29,826 bases of DNA from Bacteroidota bacterium (GCA_023388015.1 JAEWHB010000001.1:1-29826), one strand, 5' to 3'; counted from the stretch's first letter, positions 6,180 to 14,990 are shown. Program-made: numbers and translations. Notes: generated by a model not told the origin, from the sequence alone.

Positions 6180-6758
6180 ATGAATTATATTCAAAAAGTT
6201 AATCTTGGAAATATATGTCAATTATCTTTTGGGCAACACCTTCAGTCTAAGGACGAAGGGGACACACAATATCTTCAAGTGAAGAATTTTTCAGAAGACG
6301 GGACTTTCCTGAACAATGTGGAAAGTTATGTTGATGCCGATGCTATTAAACCATCCTCTCTCCTCAGTGAGGGCGATGTTATTTTTGTAAGTAAAGGAAT
6401 GAAATTCTTTGCCTATAAATATGAATCCAAAATAGGAAAAGCAGTTGCTTCCTCTGTTTTCTACATCATGAAAGTGGATCAGACAAAAGTTCTTTCCGAT
6501 TATTTGGTTTGTATTTTAAATCAACCGAAAAGCCTTGCATATTTCTATGGTGCAAGTGCAGGAAGCTCCATTCCTTCGATTCGCAAAAAGGAATTGTTGG
6601 ACTTTCAAATTCCGCTGCCCTCTTTGGAAGAACAGAAGAAAATTGCAGATTTTTATAACAACCATATCGAACAGCAAAGAATGTTATCCGAAATCAAAAC
6701 AAAAAATCAAATAATATTCAACCAAGCAATTCATCAGTTAACTCAAGTAAATAATTAA
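6180..6758 (+). CDS. Half-size type I specificity subunit (single-TRD HsdS)
   Basis: A 192-aa protein with one target-recognition domain (residues 5-150) followed by the HsdS conserved turn IPLPSLEEQKKIADF and a single coiled-coil arm. A typical HsdS has two such halves. The frame is open back to a TTG at 6153, but a -7-like box (TAATATTTG, ending 6155) overlaps that codon, so I take the ATG at 6180. The stop is 2 bp before hsdM. Half-size S proteins can dimerise to recognise a symmetric site. Because a full S subunit is encoded at 12634-13875, this one could be an alternative specificity module or a remnant. Confidence 0.8.
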   Translation: MNYIQKVNLGNICQLSFGQHLQSKDEGDTQYLQVKNFSEDGTFLNNVESYVDADAIKPSSLLSEGDVIFVSKGMKFFAYKYESKIGKAVASSVFYIMKVDQTKVLSDYLVCILNQPKSLAYFYGASAGSSIPSIRKKELLDFQIPLPSLEEQKKIADFYNNHIEQQRMLSEIKTKNQIIFNQAIHQLTQVNN

Positions 6759-6760
6759 AA

Positions 6761-8287
6761 ATGTCAAATAAAATTACGCAAACCGAAATCAATCGTATTG
6801 TATGGAATGCCTGCGATTCTCTTCGTCCTGTGATGGGAAGTGGATCTTATAAGGATTATATTTTAACCTTACTTTTTGTGAAATACCTTTCCGATGTTTG
6901 GAAAGAAAAAGCAAAACAGTACGAAGAAAAATATCCCAATAATCCGGATATGGTGAAACGTCAGATGAAACGGGAACGTTTTTATTTACCTGAAGAAAGT
7001 AGTTTCGATTATTTATACGAAAATAGGAATGAAAGTAATTTAGGAGAACTCATCGACATTGCTTTAACTAAGTTGGAAGACGAAAACCGATCCAAGTTAG
7101 CTATGGTTTTCCGTAGTATATCCTTCAATTCGGAAACGGCTTTTGGCCCGACAAAACAAAGGAATATAATCCTGAAAAACCTCTTAACCGATCTTTCAGT
7201 TTTGGATTTACAACCTTCTCATTTGGAGAACAATGATGTAATTGGAGACAGTTATGAATATCTTATTTCTATGTTTGCAGGAGAAGCGGGTAAAAAAGCG
7301 GGTGAATTTTTTACACCTTCAGAAGTAAGTACTTTATTAGCCAAATTAATTGATCCCCAATCAGGCGATCGTATTTGCGATCCGGCTTGCGGTTCAGGTT
7401 CACTGTTGATAAAAGTGGCAAAAGAAGTGGATGGTAAAAATTACGCTTTGTACGGACAGGAAAACAACGGTTCTACGTGGGCGTTGGCTCGGATGAATAT
7501 GTTTCTGCACGAGGAAGATAATGCCGATATAGAATGGGGAGACACCCTAAATAATCCGCAGTTGAAGGAAAAAGATGCCCTCATGAAATTTGATGTAGTG
7601 GTTGCCAATCCCCCTTTTTCTTTGGACAAGTGGGGAGCAGAACAAGCGGCTTCGGACGAGTTTAATCGTTTTCATCGCGGGATTCCCCCAAAATCAAAAG
7701 GCGATTATGCTTTCATAACGCACATGATTGAAACCACGTATGAAGACAAAGGAAAGGTTGGTGTAATTGTTCCGCATGGGGTTTTGTTCCGTGGAAGCAG
7801 CGAGGGTAAAATCCGTCAACAATTGATTGACGAAAACCTTTTGGAAGCCGTAATCGGTTTGCCTGCCAATTTGTTTTACGGAACGGGAATTCCGGCGGCG
7901 ATTCTGATTTTTAACAAAGCAAAAACGAACAAAGATATTTTGTTTGTAGATGCAAGTAATGAATTTGAATCGGGTAAAAACCAAAACAAACTTACCGAAA
8001 AGAACATCGAAAAAATTGTAGCCGAATTTAAAAAATTCAAAATATTACCGGCATTGCAAACCCAAAACGGAGAAGTTCTAACGGATAAATTCTCTTTTCG
8101 TGCAACGATTAAAGACATACAAGACAACGAATACAATCTAAATATCCCTCGCTATATCGACACTTTTGAGGAAGAAGCCGAAGTAGATATTAAAGCAGTC
8201 CATACCGAAATTTTAGAGATAAAAAAACAACTCGCAGCTACAGAACTGAAAATGGAAAATTTCTTGAAAGAACTTAACTTAATTTAA
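6761..8287 (+). CDS. hsdM: Type I restriction-modification methyltransferase subunit
   Basis: A 508-aa N6-adenine methyltransferase subunit. The N-terminal HsdM helical domain covers about residues 5-150, and the EFFTP motif stands before the catalytic domain. The SAM-binding motif is DPACGSGSLL (207-216) and the catalytic motif is NPPF (283-286). The length is normal for the family. It forms M2S with an HsdS and modifies adenines in the bipartite target site. It follows the half-size hsdS by 2 bp and precedes the CD-NTase gene by 13 bp, so the CBASS genes appear to be read from the same transcript. Its G+C is higher than that of the CBASS genes behind it. Confidence 0.96.
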   Translation: MSNKITQTEINRIVWNACDSLRPVMGSGSYKDYILTLLFVKYLSDVWKEKAKQYEEKYPNNPDMVKRQMKRERFYLPEESSFDYLYENRNESNLGELIDIALTKLEDENRSKLAMVFRSISFNSETAFGPTKQRNIILKNLLTDLSVLDLQPSHLENNDVIGDSYEYLISMFAGEAGKKAGEFFTPSEVSTLLAKLIDPQSGDRICDPACGSGSLLIKVAKEVDGKNYALYGQENNGSTWALARMNMFLHEEDNADIEWGDTLNNPQLKEKDALMKFDVVVANPPFSLDKWGAEQAASDEFNRFHRGIPPKSKGDYAFITHMIETTYEDKGKVGVIVPHGVLFRGSSEGKIRQQLIDENLLEAVIGLPANLFYGTGIPAAILIFNKAKTNKDILFVDASNEFESGKNQNKLTEKNIEKIVAEFKKFKILPALQTQNGEVLTDKFSFRATIKDIQDNEYNLNIPRYIDTFEEEAEVDIKAVHTEILEIKKQLAATELKMENFLKELNLI

Positions 8288-8300
8288 ATTATATAAAACT

Positions 8301-9617
8301 ATGATAAACTCTACGAGAAACACGCAATTCAATGAAATATTGGAATTATTAAGTGAGAACCTTAGTATAACAAAAACTCAGCATGATGCTGCTGTACAAA
8401 GCTACAAAGCAGTAGGTAAGTATTTGTCAAATGAGAATTCTCCATTGTATAAATACCAACCTTATATCAAACCTCAGGGATCTTTTATTATTGGGACTAC
8501 AATTCAGTCTATTGATCCTGATGGAGATATTGACTTGGATGTAGTTTGTGAATTTAAAAGAAAAGAAGAAAATTGGGCACAATACCATCTTAAACAAGCT
8601 GTTGGTAACAGACTGAGAGAAAACACAATTTATGAATCTATGCTCGATGATGAAGGGAGAAGATGTTGGACTTTGAAATATCGAGAAAATGCTGAATCTT
8701 CCAATCAAAAATATCATATGGATATTTTACCTGCATTGATATCAAATGGATATGCAATCATTTTAGAAAAAGCAATGTCAGCTGAGACTTATGAAGAATT
8801 TGACAAGCTTAGATTGAGTATTACAGATAAAGAGGAGGGTAATTATATTTATGAAACTAGACCAGAATTTTGGAAACAAAGCAATCCCTATGGTTATGCA
8901 ATATGGTTTATGAATATAGCAAAAACAATTAATGGTATAAATAAGAGAACCTATTCATTAAATGAAGCCGTAAAGCCAGCTCCTGAATACCAAGAAGCTC
9001 GTTTACCACTTCAAAGGGTTGTACAACTTTTAAAAAGACATCGTGATATTTATTTTAAGAATGAACCTGATCCAGAAGTAAAAAAGCAAAAACCAATTTC
9101 TTGTATCATTACAACTTTAGCAGCTCGTGCATATCGTGGTGAAGAAGAATTAATTGACGCATTGTGGGGAGTGGTTAATCGTATGGAAAATGAAATTGAA
9201 TTTATTGATAGTCACGGTAGAAAATATAAAAAATCTGATTTATACATACCTTCAGAGGCAGTAGAATGGATTTCTAATCCAACTAATATTTCAGAAAACT
9301 TCGCGGATCGTTGGAATGATGAAGGTTCAGTGAGACGTGAAAATTTTTACAGATGGTTAGAGCAAGTGAAAGCTGATTTAAGCGATGCACAATCTAAAAC
9401 AGGATTGCAAAACATCTCAGAATCGCTTAAAAATTCATTCGGCAAAGAAGCTGTAGTTAAAACGTTTAGCGATTATGGTAATCGTAGTAGATTATTAACG
9501 GAATCAGGAAATAATTATGCAGATAGAAAGTCTGGTATTTTGGGTACTGTAGGTGCCACTTTATCTAATGTATCTAAAGTAAAAGCACATAATTTTCATG
9601 GGGTTTATAAAGATTAA
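8301..9617 (+). CDS. CBASS cyclase (CD-NTase, cGAS/DncV-like)
   Basis: A 438-aa SMODS-type nucleotidyltransferase that makes a cyclic oligonucleotide alarm signal on phage infection. The active site is complete: PQGSF with G60-S61, then DGDIDLD with D76 and D78, and the third aspartate D141 in YHMDILPA. Length fits the family. The C-terminus reads KAHNFHGVYKD. In type II CBASS the cyclase is conjugated through its C-terminus, so Gly434 in NFHG is of interest. It is followed by an overlapping E2 gene, and an HNH-SAVED effector lies at 13872-14990. The nucleotide product cannot be told from sequence. Pairing with Cap5 in other bacteria is known for clade G and related enzymes. Confidence 0.93.
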   Translation: MINSTRNTQFNEILELLSENLSITKTQHDAAVQSYKAVGKYLSNENSPLYKYQPYIKPQGSFIIGTTIQSIDPDGDIDLDVVCEFKRKEENWAQYHLKQAVGNRLRENTIYESMLDDEGRRCWTLKYRENAESSNQKYHMDILPALISNGYAIILEKAMSAETYEEFDKLRLSITDKEEGNYIYETRPEFWKQSNPYGYAIWFMNIAKTINGINKRTYSLNEAVKPAPEYQEARLPLQRVVQLLKRHRDIYFKNEPDPEVKKQKPISCIITTLAARAYRGEEELIDALWGVVNRMENEIEFIDSHGRKYKKSDLYIPSEAVEWISNPTNISENFADRWNDEGSVRRENFYRWLEQVKADLSDAQSKTGLQNISESLKNSFGKEAVVKTFSDYGNRSRLLTESGNNYADRKSGILGTVGATLSNVSKVKAHNFHGVYKD

Positions 9618-10032
9618 AAAGCTTAGTTTTTTAGAACAATATGCAGGTATTAAGCGATATTTTCCTTTTGGAGAAATTAAAAAAGTAAGTGATAAAAGCC
9701 TTCAATGGATCGGAACTCTTAAGTCTTCACCCTTAGGTGATGAGTATAAGGTGAAAGTAGTTTATGAAGAAGGTAAAGTGCCAAATGTTTATGTACTAGA
9801 ACCATTTCCTTTACCATTAGCTGATGGGAAAAAATCTTTACCGCATGTTTATGATACTAAAAAGCAACGCTTATGTTTATATTATCCTGATGGTAAAGAA
9901 TGGAATAAAACGAAATCCATAGCTCAAACAATAATGATTTGGGCAATAGAATGGCTATATCATTACGAAATTTGGTTAGTAACTGGCGAATGGCATGGTG
10001 GTGGTGTAGAACACGGTAATTCAAAAAAATAA
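9598..10032 (+). CDS. E2-only conjugating enzyme of type II short CBASS
   Basis: A 144-aa E2-like protein. LPHVYD (H83) precedes RLCLYYPDGKEW, whose Cys93 is the likely catalytic cysteine. The family's tail follows, with IWAIEWLYHYEIW and GEWHGGGVEH. In type II short CBASS an E2 without an E1 domain (unlike Cap2) and without a JAB protease (Cap3) attaches the cyclase C-terminus to targets and primes signal synthesis. The ATG lies inside the cyclase gene (20-bp overlap). The stop overlaps the next start in TAATG. No E1 or JAB gene is seen anywhere in the window, which supports the short type. Confidence 0.85.
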   Translation: MGFIKIKKLSFLEQYAGIKRYFPFGEIKKVSDKSLQWIGTLKSSPLGDEYKVKVVYEEGKVPNVYVLEPFPLPLADGKKSLPHVYDTKKQRLCLYYPDGKEWNKTKSIAQTIMIWAIEWLYHYEIWLVTGEWHGGGVEHGNSKK

Positions 10033-10766
10033 TGAAAATACAATACATTTCAGATCTTCATTTAGAATCACATAACAACAGGATGTTTTTTGAAAAATAT
10101 CCTGTTCAACCTTGTGCCGATTATTTAGTTCTTGCTGGCGATATTATACCATTAAACCAGATCGATCAAATTAATTTTTTTCTAGATCATATCAGTCAGG
10201 CGTTTACTAAAGTTTTTTGGATTCCTGGAAATCATGAATTTTATGGCTCAGATTACCAATCATATCAATCCTGTAATATTCCCATTCGAGAAAATGTATT
10301 TTTAATCAATAACCAATCGGTGTTGCTAGAGGATTATGAATTGATTTGCTCTACTTTATGGTCTAATTTAGATCTGAACAAAAGATGGTTTTTACAATAT
10401 CACATCAACGATTTTAAATACATTAAATACCAAGATGATTATATAGATGCGTTCGATTATAATGCATTTCATAACGATGCATTGAGTTTTTTGGAGCATA
10501 AATTACAAAGTGCAGATCCCAGTAAAACCATCGTAGTAACACATCATTGTCCTGTCATGTTATCTATTCCGGAACAAGAAAATTTCAGTTCTGTTTATGG
10601 ATCTTCGTTAGAGGAGTTGATTGTTAAATACCAACCACTGTATTGGATTTATGGTCATACACATACAGTCAATGAGATGAAAAATATAAGGAACACGAGC
10701 TTACTTACCAATCAATGGGATAAGGCTTCAGAAATTAAGGATAACAATAAAATAATTGATTTCTAA
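10032..10766 (+). CDS. Calcineurin-like metallophosphoesterase linked to CBASS
   Basis: A 244-aa metallophosphoesterase. All five metal motifs are present: SDLHLES (D8, H10), AGDI (D37), PGNHEF (N67, H68), VTHHCP (H171) and YGHTHT (H209, H211). The order and the GNHE form fit the CpdA/YkuE-like branch rather than the PPP type. Its start overlaps the E2 stop by one base, so it is translated as part of the CBASS unit. A phosphoesterase here could degrade the cyclic nucleotide or its linear products and damp the response, but that is inference. It could also be a passenger. The protein is intracellular, with no signal peptide. Confidence 0.85.
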   Translation: MKIQYISDLHLESHNNRMFFEKYPVQPCADYLVLAGDIIPLNQIDQINFFLDHISQAFTKVFWIPGNHEFYGSDYQSYQSCNIPIRENVFLINNQSVLLEDYELICSTLWSNLDLNKRWFLQYHINDFKYIKYQDDYIDAFDYNAFHNDALSFLEHKLQSADPSKTIVVTHHCPVMLSIPEQENFSSVYGSSLEELIVKYQPLYWIYGHTHTVNEMKNIRNTSLLTNQWDKASEIKDNNKIIDF

Positions 10767-10796
10767 ATTAGTAACACTTTTTCTGCATAATAACAT

Positions 10797-10804
10797 TATA
10801 TTTG
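10797..10804 (+). promoter_or_regulatory. -7 box of an internal promoter for the second AbiE-like pair
   Basis: TATATTTG is an exact TAnnTTTG match in the only larger gap of the CBASS/RM block (65 bp). A possible TTG start at 10802 lies inside this box, which argues for translation from the ATG at 10832. No convincing -33 element is visible. Confidence 0.6.
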
Positions 10805-10831
10805 TTATCGTGCAATTTCAATGTTAGTATT

Positions 10832-11845
10832 ATGATTCAGCTAAAAAATTACATCAACGAAACGATAGGAATTCATTGTGAGGTAAGCCCTTTAAGCAAG
10901 AATATCCTTAATCAATTACCCATCTATTTGCGTAATGCTTATGGATGGTACGAGTTGTTGATGCTAAATAAAAAATTCGTCATTGCCTATGCTGAAACGG
11001 ATGACGAGTTTACAATTGCAGCCATAGACACGCAACTAGCAAATATTGAAGAAAGAATTAATCAACCCATTATTCTTTGTGTGGACGAAATGGAAGCCTA
11101 TAATCGTAAACGATTAATCGAAAAAAAACGAGCATTTATCGTACCGTTTAAGCAACTGTATATACCATACGTATTCATCGATTTTACAGAATACAGATAC
11201 CAAACCAAAGGGCGTACTGCACAAACCTTGCAACCTTTTGCTCAGGTATTAGTCATTGCCCATTTACTGAATACTAATAATCGATATACAATCGAAGATA
11301 TTCCATTAAAAGAAATTGCAAACCAATTTCAGGTAAATACCATTAACGTTTCGCGTGCAGTCGAAAATTTAGTCGAATTAGAATTAATAGAAATCGTACA
11401 ACGAGGTCGTTATAAAATGTTCCAATTCAAATTCGATAGAAAAACATTGTGGGAAAAAGGGCTACAAAACAACATTTTTATCAATCCCATTGCTAAAGAG
11501 TATTTCGTAGCGTATAATTTCGAGTGGAATTCACCTTTATTAAAAGCAGGAGATACTGCCTTAACGGAGTACACCAATATAAACCCAAGCGATCAAATGA
11601 CTTTTGCTATAGATAATCAAACCTTTAATTTAATCAAGAAGAATAACCAAACCAATACATTCAATGAATTTGGAGGAGAGTATGTATTCCAAATATGGAA
11701 ATACGATCCAAATTTTATTAACAGAATTAGTCAATCAGCATACGACAAGGTCGATCCAATCTCTTTATTCTTAACCTATAAAGACGATCAAGACGAACGT
11801 GTGCAAATGGAATTAGAACACTTAATCAATCGATTTATATGGTAA
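10832..11845 (+). CDS. Winged-helix protein, probable AbiEi-like antitoxin
   Basis: A 337-aa protein with a central winged-helix segment: IEDIPLKEIANQFQ, then NTINVSRAVENLVEL and a wing EIVQRGRYKMFQF, about residues 150-200. The N-terminal half (residues 1-120) looks like an alpha/beta domain I do not recognise. The C-terminal part resembles the second domain of AbiEi-type antitoxins. The frame extends upstream to a TTG at 10802, but that codon lies inside the -7 box, so I use the ATG at 10832. It overlaps the next gene, an AbiEii-like nucleotidyltransferase, by 7 bp. I infer a DNA-binding antitoxin that represses its own promoter at 10797; the family call is moderate. Confidence 0.7.
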   Translation: MIQLKNYINETIGIHCEVSPLSKNILNQLPIYLRNAYGWYELLMLNKKFVIAYAETDDEFTIAAIDTQLANIEERINQPIILCVDEMEAYNRKRLIEKKRAFIVPFKQLYIPYVFIDFTEYRYQTKGRTAQTLQPFAQVLVIAHLLNTNNRYTIEDIPLKEIANQFQVNTINVSRAVENLVELELIEIVQRGRYKMFQFKFDRKTLWEKGLQNNIFINPIAKEYFVAYNFEWNSPLLKAGDTALTEYTNINPSDQMTFAIDNQTFNLIKKNNQTNTFNEFGGEYVFQIWKYDPNFINRISQSAYDKVDPISLFLTYKDDQDERVQMELEHLINRFIW

Positions 11846-12621
11846 AAGGCATAGAACAATTTAAAGCATATTTTGCTGCGTTTCCAGATAATTATATCAT
11901 TATCGGTGGTACTGCTTGCGATATGATTATAGAAAATGAAGGACTTATAGCTCGTGCCACAAAAGATATTGACATCATTTTGGTGGTAGAAGCTTTAAAT
12001 CCGGAATTCTTAAAAACATTTTGGCAATTTATAAAAGAGGGCAATTACAACCGTAAAGAAATAAGCAGCGACGAACGCCAATACTACCGTTTTATGGATC
12101 CTGAAAACGAAGATTTTCCACAGCAGATAGAATTGTTTTCGCGTAAACCAGATTTGATTGATTTAGATCCTGAGATGCACTTAACGCCTATTCCGGCAGA
12201 TGATGATTTAAGTAGCTTATCTGCCATTTTATTAGACGATACCTTCTACCAATTTATTAGAGAACATAGCGTGGTCGTGGCAGATGTACATCGTGCCAAT
12301 ACAGAAGCCTTAATTGCTTTAAAGGCAAAAGCATATTTAGACATTACGGGGCGTATTGCCAATGGAAGCAAAGAAGACAGCAAACACCTAAAAAAGCATA
12401 AAAACGATTGCCTCAAATTAGCCTTGTTATTTACTGGAGAAGAACGCATTGAGTTGCCTCAACCCATTAAAGAAATGATGATTGAATTCCTTAAAATGAT
12501 AAAAGAGGATTTGCCTACACCCGATGTGTTTAAAGCAATGGGAATGAAAGGCGGTACAAGTGAAATCGCATTAAATGTAATAAAGTCTGTTTTTACGATT
12601 ACAGACGAAGACCTATCATAA
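11839..12621 (+). CDS. AbiEii-like nucleotidyltransferase, second probable toxin
   Basis: A 260-aa nucleotidyltransferase. IIGGTACDMI (residues 21-30) is the NTase glycine motif, followed by ATKDIDIIL with D43 and D45 as metal ligands. KAKAYLDITGR and a lysine-rich stretch (SKHLKKHKNDCLKLALLF) match the C-terminal helices of AbiEii-like proteins. It is larger than, and not closely similar to, the first AbiEii-like protein at 476-1132. It overlaps the upstream winged-helix gene and is followed after 12 bp by the full hsdS. The pair is wedged between the two halves of the CBASS. Confidence 0.8.
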   Translation: MVKGIEQFKAYFAAFPDNYIIIGGTACDMIIENEGLIARATKDIDIILVVEALNPEFLKTFWQFIKEGNYNRKEISSDERQYYRFMDPENEDFPQQIELFSRKPDLIDLDPEMHLTPIPADDDLSSLSAILLDDTFYQFIREHSVVVADVHRANTEALIALKAKAYLDITGRIANGSKEDSKHLKKHKNDCLKLALLFTGEERIELPQPIKEMMIEFLKMIKEDLPTPDVFKAMGMKGGTSEIALNVIKSVFTITDEDLS

Positions 12622-12633
12622 AAACAAACAAAA

Positions 12634-13875
12634 ATGACAAAAACAACACAATATAAAAATACAGCCATCGGACCTATCCCTACAGATTGGGAAGTGAAGA
12701 AGTTTGGTGAAGTATTTAATGTATTCCCTACTGCTAGCTACTCAAGAGCAGATTTAGGCACTAATGATGAAACACTATATATGCATTATGGAGATATTCA
12801 CACTAAATACAATTATCATCTAAATGTTGAAAATTCTAAATTACCAACTATTAGTAATGATAAATTAAAAAAATATGAATTAGTACAGGATGGGGATTTA
12901 ATCATTAGTGATGCTTCAGAAGATTATGATGGAGTTGGTAAAGCAATTGAAGTAATAAATCTTGGTAATAATAAAATGATTTCTGGCTTACATACATTTC
13001 TTGCTAGAGATAAAAATCAAGTATTTGCAAGATTATTTAAAGGCTACATTGGACTAAATGGAGAAGTCGTTAAACAATTTAGAAAATTAGCTACTGGAAC
13101 TAAAGTATATAGTATTTCTAAAGATAGTTTATTAAATATTTATATTCCACTTCCCCCACTCCCAGAGCAACAAAAAATTGCGGAGATACTTTCTACGTGG
13201 GATAAAGCCATCCAAGAAACCGATGCCATCATCAAAAAACTAGAAGATAGAAATAAGGCGTTGGCGTTTTCGTTGTTGACGGGTAAAAAGCGAGTGAAAG
13301 GATTTGAGGATAAATGGGATAATTACAAATTAGAATATTTTTTCGAGGAATATTCATCAAAGCCAAAGCAAAATACAGATTTACCGGTTTTTACATCTTC
13401 AAAAAATGGTCTTATGAGCCAATCTGATTATTATTCTGGTGGTAGAATAAGCACAAGAGAGAATGTGGATTATAATATTATCCCTCGTAATTATATTACT
13501 TATAGATCTCGAAGTGATGACGGTTTGTTTACTTTTAATAAAAATACAGCAGGTTATGATGGTTTGATTAGTGGATACTATCCTGTTTTCAAAGTAGTAA
13601 ATGGTAATGATAATTTCTTTTTATATTACTTAAATTTTTTCAAAACTAAATTAACTAAATATAGCACAGGTACATCTCAATTAGTATTATCATTTAAGGC
13701 ATTGAAGAGTGCAACGTTTAATTTACCTTCATTAGAAGAACAAAACGCCATTGCAGAAATCCTAAACACAGCCAACCAAGAAGTAAAACAATACCAACAA
13801 AAATTAGAGGCACTTAAACTTCAAAAGAAAGGATTAATGCAGCAATTATTAACCGGTAAAGTACGTACGGTATGA
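12634..13875 (+). CDS. hsdS: Type I specificity subunit, two TRDs
   Basis: A 413-aa HsdS with the normal two-repeat plan. TRD1 (about residues 5-165) is followed by PLPPLPEQQKIAEIL and a coiled-coil arm ending LLTGKKRVKGF. TRD2 (about 225-370) is followed by NLPSLEEQNAIAEIL and a second arm ending LLTGKVRTV. The repeated arms explain the circular symmetry that binds two HsdM. The last four bases overlap the Cap5 start (ATGA), so effector translation is coupled to hsdS. Being 4.3 kb downstream of hsdM is unusual for a type I locus and reflects the inserted CBASS and toxin-antitoxin genes. Confidence 0.94.
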   Translation: MTKTTQYKNTAIGPIPTDWEVKKFGEVFNVFPTASYSRADLGTNDETLYMHYGDIHTKYNYHLNVENSKLPTISNDKLKKYELVQDGDLIISDASEDYDGVGKAIEVINLGNNKMISGLHTFLARDKNQVFARLFKGYIGLNGEVVKQFRKLATGTKVYSISKDSLLNIYIPLPPLPEQQKIAEILSTWDKAIQETDAIIKKLEDRNKALAFSLLTGKKRVKGFEDKWDNYKLEYFFEEYSSKPKQNTDLPVFTSSKNGLMSQSDYYSGGRISTRENVDYNIIPRNYITYRSRSDDGLFTFNKNTAGYDGLISGYYPVFKVVNGNDNFFLYYLNFFKTKLTKYSTGTSQLVLSFKALKSATFNLPSLEEQNAIAEILNTANQEVKQYQQKLEALKLQKKGLMQQLLTGKVRTV

Positions 13876-14990
13876 GTGTAACATCTATTTCAGATAAAAA
13901 TAAATATATGCTTTGGTCTATCTCTGGTGGTAGATGCCAATACAGAGGTTGTAATCAAATATTGCATACAGACATTTTAACTAAAAGAAATTTCAATAAA
14001 TCGTATATAGCTCATATCGTAGCCGATAGTCCAGGTGGACCACGTGGTTGTAGTACAAGATCAGTACAATTGGCAGATGATATATCAAACTTAATGTTAT
14101 TATGTGATACACACCATCGCTTAATTGATAGGGATGATGTTGTAGGTAACCCCGAAAGTTTATTAGTAGAAATGAAAGCGGAGCACGAAAATCGTATTGC
14201 AAATGCTTGTGCAATTGCTCCAGATAAACAAAGTCATATTGTAACGCTTAATATGAATATCGGAGTTCATACGCCCAATGTTCAATACAGCATTATTAGT
14301 CAATTTTTAGCTCCTGATTATTATCCAGCAGAAGCTAAAAATATTGATTTAGGGATCATTAATTCTTTAAATAAAGATTCAGATCCAAATTTTTGGATTG
14401 AGGAATTAAGAAATCTTAATCAAAAATTTGAACGTTTTTTATTTCCATTATTAAACAGTGGAGAGATAAAACATATTTCATTGTTTCCATTTGGACCTAT
14501 GCCTATTTTAATGAAATTAGGAACGATGTTAAATGATATCTATTCTGTTGATGTACGTCAAAAAAGGAGAAATCCAGATACGTGGAATTTTGAAGCTGAT
14601 ATCGATACGGTATATAACTTAGAATTAGCATCAGAAGTCAAAACTAATATCGCTTTAAAGATTGAATTAAGTGATATAATTACAGATGAACGTATTACTT
14701 CTGTTTTAGGTGAAGATACCTCTATATACAGCATCAAAATAGAAAATCCGGATAATGATTTCGTAAAATCACGTAAGCAGATTGTAGATTTTGGCGAAAA
14801 AATGAAAGAAGCTTTTAGAAAAATAAAAGAGATTCACGGTCAAGAAGCTATATTAAATATTTTTCCTGCAATGCCTGTTTCTTTAGCTGTTCAATTAGGT
14901 CGCGTATGGATGCCAAAAGCAGATTTATCGATGACCATCTACGATCAAAATAGAGCTATTGGAGGTTTTGTAAAAGCAATAGATGTATGA
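13872..14990 (+). CDS. cap5: HNH-SAVED CBASS effector (Cap5)
   Basis: A 372-aa fusion. Residues 1-100 form an HNH nuclease: CQYRGC (C22, C26) and LLCDTHHRL (C78, H81) look like the zinc site, and H48 in YIAHIV with N73 and H82 supply the active site. Residues about 150-372 form a SAVED domain, the CARF-like receptor for cyclic nucleotides, seen in FPFGPMPILMKLG and near the C-terminus in FPAMPVSLAVQLGRVWMPKA. On signal binding Cap5 proteins oligomerise and degrade double-stranded DNA. The cyclase is encoded 4 kb upstream, past a toxin-antitoxin pair and hsdS. Start and stop both overlap the neighbours by 4 bp (ATGA). Confidence 0.93.
   Translation: MSVTSISDKNKYMLWSISGGRCQYRGCNQILHTDILTKRNFNKSYIAHIVADSPGGPRGCSTRSVQLADDISNLMLLCDTHHRLIDRDDVVGNPESLLVEMKAEHENRIANACAIAPDKQSHIVTLNMNIGVHTPNVQYSIISQFLAPDYYPAEAKNIDLGIINSLNKDSDPNFWIEELRNLNQKFERFLFPLLNSGEIKHISLFPFGPMPILMKLGTMLNDIYSVDVRQKRRNPDTWNFEADIDTVYNLELASEVKTNIALKIELSDIITDERITSVLGEDTSIYSIKIENPDNDFVKSRKQIVDFGEKMKEAFRKIKEIHGQEAILNIFPAMPVSLAVQLGRVWMPKADLSMTIYDQNRAIGGFVKAIDV

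Noticed and set aside
10802..10831. TTG start for the winged-helix protein at 10802
   Set aside because: It falls inside a perfect -7 box and would lie upstream of the transcription start; ATG at 10832 is used.
6180..13875. Phase-variable hsdS inversion system
   Set aside because: Half and full hsdS are on the same strand, share no long repeat I can see, and no dedicated recombinase lies nearby.
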